A stretch of 64,000 bases of DNA from Golubevia sp. BC0850 (GCA_012976225.1 JAAVVG010000003.1:124001-188000), one strand, 5' to 3'. Counted from the first letter of the stretch, positions 48,847-61,421 are shown. Made by a program: numbers and translations. Notes: generated by a model from the letters alone, not told the origin.

Positions 48847-49991
48847 ACAGGAGAGCTGGTGGTGATGGAGGTGAAACTAGGTGGAAGGTGAGAGGGAAAG
48901 GTTCGTTAGGACATAATGGAAAGGTCGCATTAGAGAGCCAATCGAGGGTTTAGATCATGAAATCAGAGAAAAAGCAATCTGGGTGAATGAACTGGGCGGA
49001 AACCAGATGTGAATGGAGGAGTGAAGAATAGCAGGATTAAGGCCCTTGAGTCGAAGACAGCTTATTTGGTCGGTATGGACATTTGATAGAACTTTTACAA
49101 AGCTCCAATCTATCGAAAAATTGACAGGCTTTGTAATCAAATTGGATGCTGAGAATATCTAAAGTTTTTGGGCCAACTTCTTCTATTTGTTGATTCAAGA
49201 TTTCTGATCCTCTCTCAAAACTGTCACTTAAATCTTTCTTCAAACGTATTCCTCTTCAATTTAATAGAGTTTTTTACCATTCGGAAAGGATATTTCAACT
49301 CTCAGCCTCTTTCAAGATCCTCGATTTGGGTTCTTCTCTCTCGTCTTTTAAATCTCTGCTCTTTCAAATTTTCATTCTTCATCGCTCTTTTTGACCTTCA
49401 CGGAATCAAAATATCGCTTTTCAACGCTTTCAACTTCCATCTGTTAACTTTTCAACCCGGGTTTCTTCAATCTCCAAGATGCTTTTTTCTCTTCTTCTCT
49501 ATTTTCTCTCTACTCAAATCTTTGTCTTTTTACGAATCAAAGCAATTCAAATATCAACACTGTATTCATCTTCGCTGTTCGAAAGTTCATAGTGAACTAT
49601 CCCCTAGAGCCAAATCACTCTGTCTCTCCGTGAGATGGTTCGATAGTCTAGAAGAAGCTCTCGAATTGGTCGAAGGCCCGCCCATAGGGCAAAAATTGAC
49701 GACGGGAGCCTATGTATCCACACTGAAACAGAGGAAGGGCGCCTTCTTTGTACCTGAAGAATAGAGTAATCCCAAACAAAAGAAGTTTCGTTTCCAAGAT
49801 CATAGGAAGTAAAGTAAAGGTTCTTGTCAAAACCTCGAGCCCGAACCTGTTCTTCAATCCTCAAACCTCTATTTAAGAGAACTCTCTTTCGTGTCCTTTG
49901 CCCACTTTCTTCGTCTCATTTTTCTCTCTCTTACCTTTCTCAACTTTCAAGAAGCTAGTCTTCTTTTCAGCATTTTCAATCTTTCAGAACC
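48847..49991. other. Gap of 1.1 kb upstream of the FAD oxidase
   Basis: The plus strand is T/C-rich for the last 700 bases. This keeps a 198-codon frame open (49168-49764), but it lacks an ATG and is very Phe/Leu/Ser-rich, so I regard it as a composition artefact. The final stretch is probably the promoter and leader of the oxidase. Confidence 0.4.
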
Positions 49992-51804
49992 ATGCGTTCC
50001 ATCTCTACCTTTTCTTTCTTCCTTTTCATCTCTGCTCTTTTACCTTCTTTATCTTCAGCAAAAAATCATGAAGATGTTTCATTCATCAGCAAGAGAAAAA
50101 CTACCAGAGATTTGAATACTTGTAAAAGCATCGCTTCAAAGGTTTCTAAATCCTCTTCTGTATTCTTCGAGGGAAGTCCAGAATATGTCCAGTACCTTAC
50201 TCATTACATGAGTTCTTCAAGTCAGAACTCTACCTGCGTCTTTTTACCTACTGATCCAAAAGACATCTCGATTGCCGTGAGTCCAGCTTTTCACTATTTC
50301 ATTGAAGCTTGGGCTGCTGTTGACATCTCTCCCTCTCCATCTCCCTTCAGATCAAGATCATCGGTCAGAATAAGAGTCCTTTCGCAGTTTCTTCAGGATC
50401 TCACGCCTCAAACCCAAAGCAATCATCGACCAAAGGGGTTCATATCTCTATGAAAGGATTCCAAGGGGTCAAGCTTTCGAAGGACAAGACGTCTGTCGAC
50501 ATCGGATCTGGAAATGTTTGGGACAATGTCTACCAAGCTTTAGAAGGCTCTGGAGTCAACGTCGTTGGAGCAAGAGCTAGTGGTGTTGGAGTTGGAGGGT
50601 TCATTGTAGGAGGTGGAGGATACTCTTTCAAGACGGATCAATTTGGTGAGTAGATAAAGAACTGAAAGGGGTGATTCTTTGGGTCTTCTTTGACTGATGA
50701 CATCCTCTCTTCGATTTTCAGGTCTCACGGTCGACACTTTGATTTCAGCCGACATGGTCTTACCGGATGGATCTCTCAAGACCGTCACTTCTGCAGATAA
50801 GGATCTGTTCTTTGCCATCAAAGGAGGAGGTAATCGATTCGGTCTGGTCTACAACTTCAAGCTCAAGACAGTTCCACAAACAGGAATGGTTTGGGGTGGT
50901 CCAAGGATGTACTTCCAAGATCAGTTCTCTTCTGCTCTTCAAGCTATCAAATCTTTCGTCGACACCAACCAGGATCCAAAGGCTTCAATCCTTCCTACCT
51001 TTAACTTCGCTGCTGGAATGCCTATTCTAGTCTTAATCGCCTTCTATGATGGCCCATCTCCACCAGCTGGAGTTTTTGATGTCTTTAACAACGCTACTGC
51101 CTTGACTGACGACTGGAATTCGAAGAGCTACTACGATGTCGTTAGATCTGTGCCTTCAAACACAACTGCTGGAACGAGAGGTGCTTTCCACACAGTTTCG
51201 TTGAAGGAATTCTCAATGCCAGTCTTGAGCCAAATTGTCAATCAGACTATGTTCCATGGAGCTCAAGACGCCTCTCAAGGGTGAGTGTTGAACGTCCTAT
51301 CAATCCTTCAAAAGCTGCAATCTCGACAAAATTGACCGCTCTCTTTTCCATCCCAATAACAGAGCCGTCCTAACTTCGATCGCGGTCGAGCCGTTCCAAA
51401 AGTACGGTCAATTCTCTAAAGGTGGTGCTTATGGCCATTCTAAATCCCAGTCTCCAGTGAGTTGATAAAAATCGAATCATTTCATCCTTCTCGTTTAAAG
51501 ACTCACTTTTCTATCTCGCTCCTTCCTTTTTCAGCTCCACTTTTACTTCGCCTGGACCGACGCTGCTCAAGATGACTATTTCAAATCTGCTATCAAGAGT
51601 GCTGCTTCGATTGTTAAAGGTGTCGCAGAAGGTGAAGGCCAAGAGCTTGACGACTTGAGTCTCTACCCAAATTATGCTTTGAGTAACACTTCCCCAAAAG
51701 CGCTCTATGGAAAGAAGAACGCCGATAGACTTGAGAAGATCAGAAAACAAGTTGATCCAAACGATGTCATGCTTCAAGCTGGATACTTCAAGTTCACTTA
51801 TTAG
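49992..51804 (+). CDS. Secreted FAD-linked oxidase (PCMH/BBE-like)
   Basis: Five exons (49992-50276, 50351-50645, 50722-51280, 51363-51456, 51535-51804) give 500 aa in phase. Residues 1-23 are a classical signal peptide (MRSISTFSFFLFISALLPSL). The FAD-binding domain (about 65-235) has CVFLPTDPKDISIA, PFAVSSGSHASNP, where the His is the expected 8-alpha-histidyl FAD attachment site, and GVGGFIVGGGGYSFKTDQFG. No Cys lies where doubly linked members have one, so single covalent attachment is inferred. The C-terminal BBE segment is LYPNYALSNTSP, then NADRLEKIRKQVDPNDVM. The family oxidises sugars, alcohols or secondary metabolites with oxygen; the substrate cannot be read. No biosynthetic cluster surrounds it. 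Confidence 0.9.
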
Positions 51805-52264
51805 ATCTGTCACTCCTTAAGTCCTTAATACCTTTGTCCTCTTTTTCATTTCTACCTCTACCCATCTGACCTACGTCACCGCTCCAACTCATGTCACCTT
51901 CCAGATACCTTATTCCTTTACACCTTTAATCTCCACAATCATCAGCTGTGCTGCTATTCATGATTCGAATGATCGGTGGAAGATGAGAAGTTCATTTTGA
52001 TTGTGGTTGAAAGAAGACGAAACAAGAGAATGGGGTTGTCGTTAAAAGACAGAGGTGACTAGGAGAATTTGACCAAGGACATCATAAAAAAAAAAGAGAA
52101 CATAGAACTACAGGAAGAATACGAAACTAGAGTGATACAACAACGTTTTGAGAGTGATTTCTGGATGGCAGAGCTTGAAAGTAAGACGTCGGAAGAGAAT
52201 GTGAAAGAAAGAAGTGGAAGCAGCTTTGTTCGACCGAAAGTGAGAATAGAACAACAATAATTAA
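51805..52264. other. Intergenic region between convergent genes
   Basis: 3' ends of the FAD oxidase and the Sds23-like gene. Nothing else is supported. Confidence 0.5.
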
Positions 52265-54754
52265 TTATTCCTCTTCTGAATTAGAGGAACTGATTCTGGA
52301 AAAGAGTTGGCAGACTTCTCGTAGGGTGATGAGACCTTTAAGACTTGAAGTGTTTGAAGGATTTCCTAGAGCTAAAGAGAGTTTGGAAGGGGAAGGAGGA
52401 GGCAGCTCGAAACTACCGAGTCCAGCTTGGTAGGAGGCAGAGCTGCTTCTTCTGGCCAGAGGAATTCTATGGCTTTCTGTTCCAGTTGTAGAGGCTCCCA
52501 TTCTGTGCGACGGGTGTTGAGATTGACTGCCACTACGATTGGTCGATGTGGAAGAACCGAAGGAAGAAGACGGGGAGTGACTACGCATTTGAGATTGGGT
52601 TGATGAAGGTCGATTCCAGGAGCCACCAGAACTCTTTCCAAGGCTGATTGGTGTGGCTCCAGCCCCTGCCAAAGAAGGAAGAGCGTAGTTGAGGTCTTGA
52701 AGGAATCCGAGTTCTTTAAAACTTGAACTACTAGCGCTAGTAGCACTCGTCGGTGGAGTGAGACCTTGAGCTTCATCCTCGTTCTCGAAGAGATAGGCTG
52801 CCACCGACTTTGTTGCGAGTAAAGAAGCGGTTGCTCTACCCAAAGAAGAACTGGTTCCTAGTCTGAGAACAGGATTCATCTCTTTCCCTTCCGTCCCTTC
52901 TGGATCCGCTGCTAGATTGCGGCTGATGAAAGAAGAGAGCGTAGTCGAGAGGAGTGTCTTGGACGAAGAACGAAGTATGGACAGAGAGATTTCGTTGACG
53001 TTGATGGCCGAAATCAAAGTCCCACGAACATCGAAGACTGCGAGGGAAGAACAATTCTCGAGGCTGAGGAGCTGCATCGCCTCCCTGATGAAGGAAAGGG
53101 AGAAAAGAAATCATGAGTTAGTCCACTGCTTTCTCAAAACGTGAAGACTCAGAAGGAACTCACAGCACCGTCTTCTCGCCAGAGATCTCGAGAACTCTTT
53201 CGTTGATGACAGTGAGGTCCTCAAGAGGAGTCTCGAAGATGAGTGAGAGATCCGGATCCTGAGCAGCCTGTTTCCAAGTGAACAAAATCATCAAGTCAGA
53301 TCAAAATCAACAAGAATTGGAAGTTCTGAGCTGCCTGAACTCACGTGTTGCAGCAAATAGCCGATAACAGCACTATCTGTCAGAACCGAGGCCTTTCCGC
53401 CACCAGCTGTCTTCTCTTCCACAAGCAGTCTCCTATGCCCGCCTGACAAGAGACGGAGAATCTCCTCTAGACCTGCTTCTGAAGAGACTGTAGCAGTGCT
53501 GTTCCTGCCAGAGGCGAGAGCTAGACAAAGCGATACAGAGATTTCTTCTTCCTTCTTGGCTAATCTCAGTATTTCTCTTTCAACTTCTTCGACTGAGCGA
53601 GCTTCTTCCTTTCCTGAGGATGTAGAGACAGGGCGTTTCTCTACCGGAGCTTGTTGGATTGGAAAGCTCCAAGCTGAAGCTTGAATCGAAGGAGATTGAA
53701 GAGGCACGGAGGAAGAGTCCGAAGCAGGAGTAGAAGGCCTTGAGCGAGGATTCGAGGGAGATCGGGAAGGAGCCGTTGGGCTGAGGACTAAAGATAGAAA
53801 ACAATTGAGTGTTGTGTGCTGAAAGTCGAGGTGGAAAAGGATGCTGCGTGAGAATGAAGAGTCGAGTGTATGCCCTGTTGAACTGAGACACAACATCATC
53901 GGAAGGGTGCTGGAAGACTTACATCAAAGATGGTCTTGCAATTAGATTCTTCTCCATCATCAGTGACGATAAGGAAGTCTCTGGAAGAGGTAGGTGTAGA
54001 AGCCAACTCAAGAAGCTGCTTGCATGCGTCTTCGATGGGAGCTCCAGAGGACACTCTCAAGAGCTCCTCGATTGGAGTTGAAAGAGCTGAGGGTGGCAAA
54101 CAATGCAAAGAGTGCGAGAATAGGTGAGCGGGCAAGGGGTGTTGGTGGTGCTTATACTTCTGGGAGAGGAAGAACCATCGAAGCTCTCACGACATGATGA
54201 GCCCAGTTCTTTGTTCCCAGACTCAATAATCCTTCAGTTTGATTGAAGCAGCTACCTTTCCATCACAATTTGAGCAGTGTGTTGCTAGCGATGATCCTCC
54301 TCCTTATCAGCTGCCCCGCATTCGATTAGACCTCTGAGCTTTTTCAGTACAGATCTGTCCCGAGATCTCTTCACTTTTCCAAACTAACCCACATAGACTC
54401 ACTACTAGCTTTGAAATCAGTGTACTTGTTCCATTCGATCTGAGGCAACGATGGAATTCCTCTTGCCTCCTCTTGCTCCTCCTTGTCTTTGCCTCCAGAC
54501 TCAGCCCAGAGTGGATGAATGATCAAAGATCTCCTCTTCGATGCATTCGAGTTATTAAGATTTCTTGAAAGGTGTAACTTTCTATTGTTGTTTGAGTCGA
54601 ACCAAGCGGAGGTAGGATTGGAAGAATGAGATCTGCTCCTTGAGGACGTGAAAGAGGAGCACTGCTGGGACTCTTCTGAGGATTGAGAATGGATTGGGTT
54701 TGAGATTGGGATTGGTCTAGCTGTACTTGACTCCTTACCATCAAAAGAAGACAT
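52265..54754 (-). CDS. SDS23: CBS-domain protein, Sds23/Moc1-like
   Basis: Five exons on the minus strand: 54754-54403, 54086-53923, 53818-53345, 53267-53164 and 53084-52265. The product is 637 aa and all phases agree. Four CBS-like modules can be followed: TLSTPIEELLRVSSGAPIED ... FLIVTDDG ... CKTIFDHTTLNCFLSLVL; EEILRLLSGGHRRLLVEEK ... VLTDSAVIGYLLQH; TPLEDLTVINERVLEI ... MQLLSLENCSSLAVFDVRG ... LISAINVNEIS; and a last one ending SLKGLITLREVCQLFSRI. The long Ser-rich insert before the end and the Ser-rich N-terminus are typical of Sds23. In fission yeast, Sds23 inhibits PP2A-type phosphatases and links nutrient state to mitotic entry. Family placement is by architecture, so moderately sure. 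Confidence 0.75.
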
Positions 54755-55120
54755 TGTCGAACAATGCTATATTCGAGGTCAACTGGCGAAGAGTACACAG
54801 CACTTGTGTCTCAATCATTTCTCTCACCCCAACCCATTTCTCTTTTTCCTCTTCTCCTTCTTCTTATATCCAAGAAGTAGAAGAACTGCTTACTCATCCT
54901 CTCGTCACCTCAATCATTTCCTTTCACGCCAATGTAATTTAATTTACCGTGTCTTCTCGTTCAAGTATAGTAGACTGCCCTCTCTACATGAGCGAGTCGT
55001 GAGTTTGAGGGTCATCAACAAATTACGAGAACCAGAAAAGGAAGTTTACAATTGAGACAAACCTTATTGATACAAGTGAGGCATAGAAAAAACAGCAAAA
55101 AAGTGACCACAATCCACCTT
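54755..55120. other. Intergenic region between tandem minus-strand genes
   Basis: Separates the SDS23-like start from the apyrase stop. C/T-rich on the plus strand near 54830-54900. Likely promoter of the SDS23-like gene; no ORF. Confidence 0.5.
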
Positions 55121-58100
55121 CTAATCGACCTCACCCCAAGCGTTCCTTCCACCATTCCCAGCAATCGGAGTATTAGTTCCACTTCTACTAGGTCTGCTTC
55201 CCATTCCAATTCCAACTCCAACTCTTTGATTCGAAATTGTCGGAGCCGGAGAAGTTGCACTTGATCTTCTTACTCCGTTGACATTACCAGGCTGATTAAC
55301 CGACAGACCAAAAGCAGGAGAACTAGCTCTACTAGAAAGAGCAGAAGTTGAAGCCGTTGAAACTTGAGTTGGAAGATGAGAATGATTAAGGTTTACACCA
55401 TTAGAACTTGAGATTGGATGAACTACGGAAGAATGGAAGGTATGAACTGGAGAATTTCTACCTTCATTCAAAGAAGAAGGGATTGGAGGAGTAGATCTTC
55501 TTCCCATTACAGGAGAAACAGTTCCAGAACCAGGTCGACTTGGAACTCTAGGTGGGAAAGCTTTTGAATATCCAGGTGATTGATAATCAGAAAGAGAAGG
55601 AAAAGTTTGGGAAGGATCTGAAGTTGAGAAATTTAGATTAGGTCTGTTGGAAAGTCTGGTACTTGAACTTCGGTTTCGATTTTTTGAACTCTTCAATCCA
55701 ACGTTTCGAATCCCGATTCCCATTCCAATTTCAATCTTGACCTTTCTGTAAAGTCTTTGTAAAGTTGTTAATTTGGATTTCTCGTCATCATCCTCATCCT
55801 CGTCATCCTCAGTTCTATGATTTGATCTTCCAGAATTGATGAAAAAGCTATCCTGATCACTGTAGTCATTTCCACCTTCTTCCATGTTTGAAAGGAAGTG
55901 ATAATCACCTCTTCCATTTACTATCCGACTTCCAGAATTTGACGACCTCCAACTCCTAGGGAAGAGACTTCCAAAGATGAATAAAGTAGAGACGAGATTC
56001 TTCGTAATCCCACTGTCTCCATCGGAATTATTGTTTCCGTTGTCGATAATCCCAGTACCATTTCTACCTCTCCTCCGCCGTCTATTTCCTCGTCTCTTGG
56101 TCAAGAACAGTACCAGAACACCAATTAATAAACCAATGAAGATGAAATTTTGAGAAGAAATACCTCCATTACTAGAAGTTGATTTCGGAAGTTGATCTGA
56201 AGGAACTTTAGGGAATGGATTTGAAGCTTCATTAAGTTTTTCACTTGGATGAAAGATTTCCATCCCTTTTCCTTTCCCTTCCCCTTGATCTTCAACCTTC
56301 GTTTTCCCTTTACCATTTTCCAACCCTTTCCCATTTTTAGCCACTTCCTCAAAATATTCTCCAACTTCTCTACTAGCTTCCAAAACAGCTTTACCTAGAG
56401 TCCAGCTAACAGCCAAACCCCCTAAATCATTGACGCTTTGAAAACTAGCCAAATTCTTATTGGTAGCTTTTTTAGGGGCTTCTGAAGCTTGAGCATGATC
56501 ATGTTCTTGATTTGAAGCTGGATTTCCACTCAAATTCGGAGTTGAATCAAATGGATTTGGATCTTGATCTCCAACTCTAGGTAAACCAATTCCTTCATGT
56601 AAAACAGTAGTCATCCAAGCTGCTTTGAAACATTGCATTTGAAGTCTTGATAAATCGACTTTAGGACCATAATTCCCAGAATATAAATCAGAAGACAGTT
56701 TAGACCAATTTTGAGAACAAAAGGATAGAGCTGAGGATTGGAAATTTGGGAAGGAATAGAGACCTCCTAGCTTGAAAATGTCGTTCTGACAGAAAGAGAG
56801 AGAGAAACGTCAAAAAGACCCATTGAGTCAGTGGATCGAACCATTTTGAATTCAGTTTTTGGAGCTTAGCGTAAGAGACAGGATTCCTTATACTCACAGC
56901 ACTGAACCAATATTCACTAACTCCAACGAATCGGTCCACTTCGAAATCAATCTTTGGAACGTGAACTCCATGAAACAAACAGGGAGGTTTATTACATGGA
57001 GCATGTTTATCTAAAAGTGGAGCTTGAGAATGTAAACATGATAAGAAATCTCCAGTTCCTTTGAATTGAATGTCAGTTGAAGCTGATGGGACTGAGCTCG
57101 AAGAAGGTGGCTGAAAAGGAAGAATCAAGTCAACTGGAAGACATGGATCTGGAATTGAAATTAAAGTCTCGGAAGAGAGATCTTTAGGAGAGGAAATGGT
57201 TTTGAGATATTCCTTCCATAAGCTTTCACCATACCTTTCCCTAGCAACATTAGTTCCAAACCCCAAAAAAGTGGTTACAAATACTTTATGATTTGTAGAA
57301 GTTCCATCTAAGAGATTTAGAGATAGTGTAGTCAAATCTTCCGAGGTTTGAGATTCAGCCGAAGGGATTGGATTTGATTTGATTGGTTGATTCAAATTAA
57401 TAGAAGTGAGATTCGAAGATAAACTAGGAGAAGGAGAAGAAGAGTTCTCAGAAATCTTTTCCAATAGTTTGGTTTCTTCCTTAGAAGGTTCAAAAGCGAT
57501 TTGAGTACTAGCTCCACCCATATCTAAGAACCCAAAAGTACTTTTCATTTTCGTTTTAGTTTGATCTGAAATCTCAGTTTGATTTTTGAGAGTGAAACCA
57601 TCCATTAAATAATTGATAGCTATCCAACCTAACAAACCTTCTTCTTCTCCAGAAATGACCTTGACTGATTCTCCACAAGTTGATTCGTCTTCTTCACTCG
57701 AACCATTTGAGGTATAAGAATTAGAAGAAGGAATGACTTTCAACCCAGTTTTCCTAACTACCCTACAAGTTTCTTTCAAAACCTCAACTCTTTGATCTTT
57801 AGGAAGTAATCTCATCCCTGCAGTTGCTAGAAGATAAACTGGTGTCGAAGAGATTTGAGAAGCTGGAATTAAGGAGATTGCTTGATCGAAGAGAGGAGTT
57901 AGATAGGATCGTAAATCTTGAGGATGGGAGGAAAAGGATGATAAACCTGAAGAAAGAGACAGATAAGAGAGGGTTTTACAGACGATTAGAAAAATGCTTG
58001 AATCTGGAGCTTAACCTCCCCTTCTCCTTTCTGGTCATTCATCTCAATCCGCAATTATCTGAGTATTCCAAAAACTCACCAGGCTCCTGTTTAACACTCC

Positions 58101-58473
58101 ATTCCTTTCCAGATCCATCCCAAGTACCTTTCTCAACTTTAGGCAGCTTCTTCAAACCCTGGCTTCCATTCTCTCTTTCTTTCAATTCAATCAAACCTCT
58201 ACCATTCTCTCTGAATTTTCCCTTTCCTTTGGCTTTCCACCTAGAGGTTTCTTCTTCTTTGATGGTACCGGTTGAAACTTCGTAGAGTAGTTGAGCTTCT
58301 GAGGGAACTGGAAGTTGAGAATGAGATTGAACTTGTTGAACTGGTTTCAACCAAGAATAAACTTGAAGACGAGTTCCAGATGAGCCTGCATCTAGTAGAA
58401 CTGCGTAATTTCGGTTTTGAGACCAGGAAGAAGAAGAGAAGGAGGAGGAGGAGGAGGAGGAGGAGGAGGTCAT
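55121..58473 (-). CDS. YND1: Golgi apyrase, Ynd1-like (GDA1/CD39 family)
   Basis: Three exons on the minus strand: 58473-58080, 57946-56898 and 56785-55121, giving 1,035 aa in phase. Apyrase conserved regions are present: ACR1 LLDAGSSGTRLQVYSW near residue 25, ACR2 VYLLATAGMRLL, ACR3 SGEEEGLLGWIAINYLMDG, ACR4 FGFLDMGGASTQIAFEP, and later GVSEYWFSA. A transmembrane helix (FIFIGLLIGVLVLFL) lies at about residue 697, followed by KRRGNRRRRRGR and a cytosolic Ser-rich tail of about 320 residues. A C-terminal anchor with a long tail is the Ynd1 layout. The enzyme hydrolyses nucleoside di- and triphosphates in the Golgi lumen, keeping glycosylation running. The poly-Ser start is encoded by a GGA/GAG repeat at 58438-58470. 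Baker's yeast Ynd1 is 630 aa. Confidence 0.9.
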
Positions 58474-59367
58474 GGTTGGAAACTGAAGAGAGACAGAGGG
58501 TTGAACTTTGAAGTGAAGAGATTTCAAGGAGGTCTGTTGAAGTTAACTGGTTAGTGAATCATTGATATTATTTAATATCGTTGACTTGAGATAAGGTTAG
58601 ATTTAGAAGGATCGCTGTCAACGTTGGATGTTGAAGGTCCAAAAAAGTGGCACGCACACTATTCCGGGAGGGTAAATGGCGATTCCGAAGGAATCTGCAG
58701 ACTAATTCCCAGCAGACAAAGTAGGAGGGGCGCGGAAGGAAGAGAAAAAGAAAGAGTAAGGAGAAGAAAAGGGGAAGGAAACAGAGAGGGGGGAGAAAGG
58801 AAGAAGAGGAAGAAGAGGAAGAAAGCGGAACAAGTGGAAGCAGGAAGATGAGCAGACGAGGACAAGAAAGTCTAGGGCACCCAATTACGGATGTTTTGGA
58901 GACCGAATCGATTTGAAAATTTTCAAAAGCAAAATCTAGATACAAAGAGGTCGGGATGGGTCGCACAATTGTTTTCATCACCCCGACTTTGGAATTGGAT
59001 CTGCAATCGTTAAAGTATACCCTCCTTTGCTAGCATACTCTTCTAGCTTTGCTTTGAGCTTAGCTTGACTCGGTTCAGCTTTTCGGTAGATCTGCCTTGC
59101 CAGAGTTACACGATCCTCCCACGTCAAGGTTCCTCTCTCTCCATTCAACTTTCTACCACTGAACTTGGCGTTCCTCCCCCCCCCAGTGAACCATCCTGTA
59201 AAAAGGAGAATTATTGGAAATGTAGAAAAGCTTATTTTCAGAGTCCAGTTAGAAGGGAAAAAGGGTCCGAAAGAGCAAATGACAAGATCGACGACTCACT
59301 TTGTCTATTGTTTTGTAATTCCTGGACAGAAAGTTCTCAGCTCCGTTAGACCAGAACTTGTCTTTCC
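58474..59367. other. Gap of 0.9 kb with purine-rich plus strand
   Basis: 58725-58850 is a long A/G-rich stretch that opens several low-complexity frames on both strands; none has a credible protein. A run of nine or ten Cs lies near 59174-59183. This region contains the apyrase promoter. Confidence 0.4.
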
Positions 59368-61108
59368 CTAGCAGACTCTGCATCCTTTTTTCTTTCGTGG
59401 AAGGTAAGCTTTGATGTTGGCCAAAGGATCTGCTGCAGGCTCGGTGGCAGATGATGATTGGGCGTCGTTTGAAGCTGCAGTTGAATTTGGCAGAGTAGAC
59501 GCCGCTGGAGGAGTCCGCCCTTTCGAGGGCTGAGAGTTCCGATACTCGAGATTTGGATTGAGAGTTGTCTCGCGTAGCTTAGCGAACTCTTTGAGTTGAG
59601 GATTCGTATCGGCAACGTTTCGAATCTTGGCTCTCCTGGTCTCATAGGAGTGAAGCTGTTCAGGAGACTGTGAAGATATTTTTGGAAAGGAAGAGTCGGA
59701 AAATGAGATGGTAGAAGCAGGCGGTTCCTCTTCCGGTTCAACTCACCTTGTAGAAGAGATCCTTCCCATTTCCTTTCTCTTTTCGAACCTTGTCCACCTC
59801 CTCGATGGCCAATTTATTAAACTCCTTCAACATCTTTATCAGTTGATCTTCGTGTTATTCTTGGTCCTGTCGAGACATAACTCAGACCTTGAGACTGTAT
59901 CAAAAAGAGTTATCTCATCTCGAGTAGAGATTGGAGCGACAGCGAGAAGAGTCTCCTGCTGTTTGGCAAGATAGCGGAAAGCTTTTCTGACATCTTGGAA
60001 TCACACTCCCAGTTTCTCATTCCGAACTGATCTTTGAAGTCCTTGGTGAGCGGGAGGATGATTGACACCTCGGTGGAACGAACGTAGAGACGACCGTTGA
60101 CGTAACCCCCTAGATGATGGAGGTTGCTAGGTTTGAAATGAGGCTCCAAAACGATGAGATGGTCCGAGATGTTATTAAGCAGCTTGAATTTGAAGTGGCA
60201 GCATGACTAGGGGAATCAGGTAGAGGCTGTTGTTCTGGTAGCACGAGAGACGGCCTTGCGGCTGCTTCGCCTTCTTTCCTGGCTTCTTTGCGCACTCTTT
60301 CACTTCCATGGAGAAGATATTGAGCTTTGAATCTGCTAGAGATCTCTTCTGATCCGTAGCCATCTCAGCGCTGAGCTGACGAGGCGTCTCGATTGTGTAG
60401 CGTTTGATCCAGTGAGCCATCGTTCCTTTCCCATGCTCTTCAGCCTCTTGTTCTTCTTCCAAAGGTGTTGAGTCGAGTTCAGAGTCCAATCTATCGATCC
60501 TTGTCCAGGAAGCGTGGAGATTGAATCAGAAGTGACTCTCGGATTGGTGGTTTTGTAGAGTGGGCCTGGGAGGAAAGAGGAAAGGAAAGATGATGCAAGA
60601 GATTCCATTGTTGTTCAGCTGTCACAGTTCAGGCAGAACATTTACTTCAAGATATCATTCTAAGACGCCTCATCTCATCTAATCCTTCCAAAAGAGAACT
60701 CACGGAAGGGGTGCTGCTTGGGATCATTGGGGAAGTAGCGACGGACCTCTGGGCTGAAAGGATCGATCCCTTTCAAAGTATCATGAAGTTCCTGACTACC
60801 TTTGCCTTTGCCCTTGCCACTGTTGGAATTGGATGTAGAGGTAGAAGCAGAAGTGGTAGCTTGAGCAGAGGTAGGACGAGTAGAAAAGATGCTTGCTGAA
60901 CGAGTGATGCTAGGGGCAGAGGCAGAAGCGACGGTGTGAGATGCTTGATTAGTTGATAGAGCTGATCCTGTGTTTGAACTAGATGCAGCGACGTTGTTTG
61001 AATTTGAGGAAGAAGTTGAAGCTGCAGCTTGAGGAGGTGAAGGATTTGATGCCTCTTTCCTCAGCTGTGGCGGGCTTTCTCAACATAGGAAAGTACTCTC
61101 CATTTGGA
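59368..61108 (-). CDS. Unidentified gene with uncertain exon structure, possibly frameshifted
   Basis: Coding pieces on the minus strand can be followed downstream from about 61060. A Ser/Ala-rich part ends SQELHDTLKGIDPFSPEVRR and YFPNDPKQHPF, with a GTGAGT donor at about 60697. Then come PEQQWNLLHHLSF (from about 60622), HGKGTMAHWIKRYTIETP and KLNIFSMELLNNISDHLIVL (after a phase-0 intron ending near 60185), GYVNGRLYVRSTEVSIILPL and DFKDQFGMRNWE. Here the reading must move by one base near 60000 to reach DVRKAFRYLAKQQETLLAV. The last two exons are sound: one ends at 59747 (KGNGKDLFYK), and the final one, 59655-59368, ends KKKGCRVC. No start exon could be fixed; an ATG at 61108 gives MPQHPCPNG but does not splice cleanly. 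Family unknown. Either the gene has a lesion near 60000 or my model is wrong there. Confidence 0.4.
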
Positions 61109-61421
61109 CATGGATGTTGAGGCATTCTTAAGGAATGAAATCAGAGTCAAAGAAGTAGAGGAGAGAAAGGAAAGAGAGGAATAGTGTGCAATTTAGTTTG
61201 TGAGAGGCACATTAGAGGCTCTTACCCTAAGCGCAGACTAGTGTGCAAACTAACGCTCCTGTTACAGTCTGTCTTCTCAAAAGTCAACTTCAACCTCAGC
61301 TTCAGTTCCACAAGCGCAGATTCTCGATTCCCACACACCATTTCACCCGACCGTTGCCGTCAACTTTCCATCAGAGTTCAAGTTTCAATTCAGATCCTTC
61401 TTTAGTCAAGTCAAGTTCAGA
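61109..61421. promoter_or_regulatory. Divergent region upstream of the Ras gene
   Basis: About 310 bases lie between the unidentified minus-strand gene and the Ras ATG. The last 200 bases are C/T- and A-rich, as in a fungal promoter and 5' leader. No defined element recognised. Confidence 0.4.

Noticed and set aside
49168-49764. A 198-codon plus-strand frame upstream of the FAD oxidase
   Set aside because: It starts at TTG, is extremely Phe/Leu/Ser-rich, and follows the C/T-rich composition of the region.
58568-58981. Hydrophobic-looking minus-strand frames opposite a purine-rich tract
   Set aside because: Composition artefact of the A/G-rich plus strand at 58725-58850; no start or splice support.
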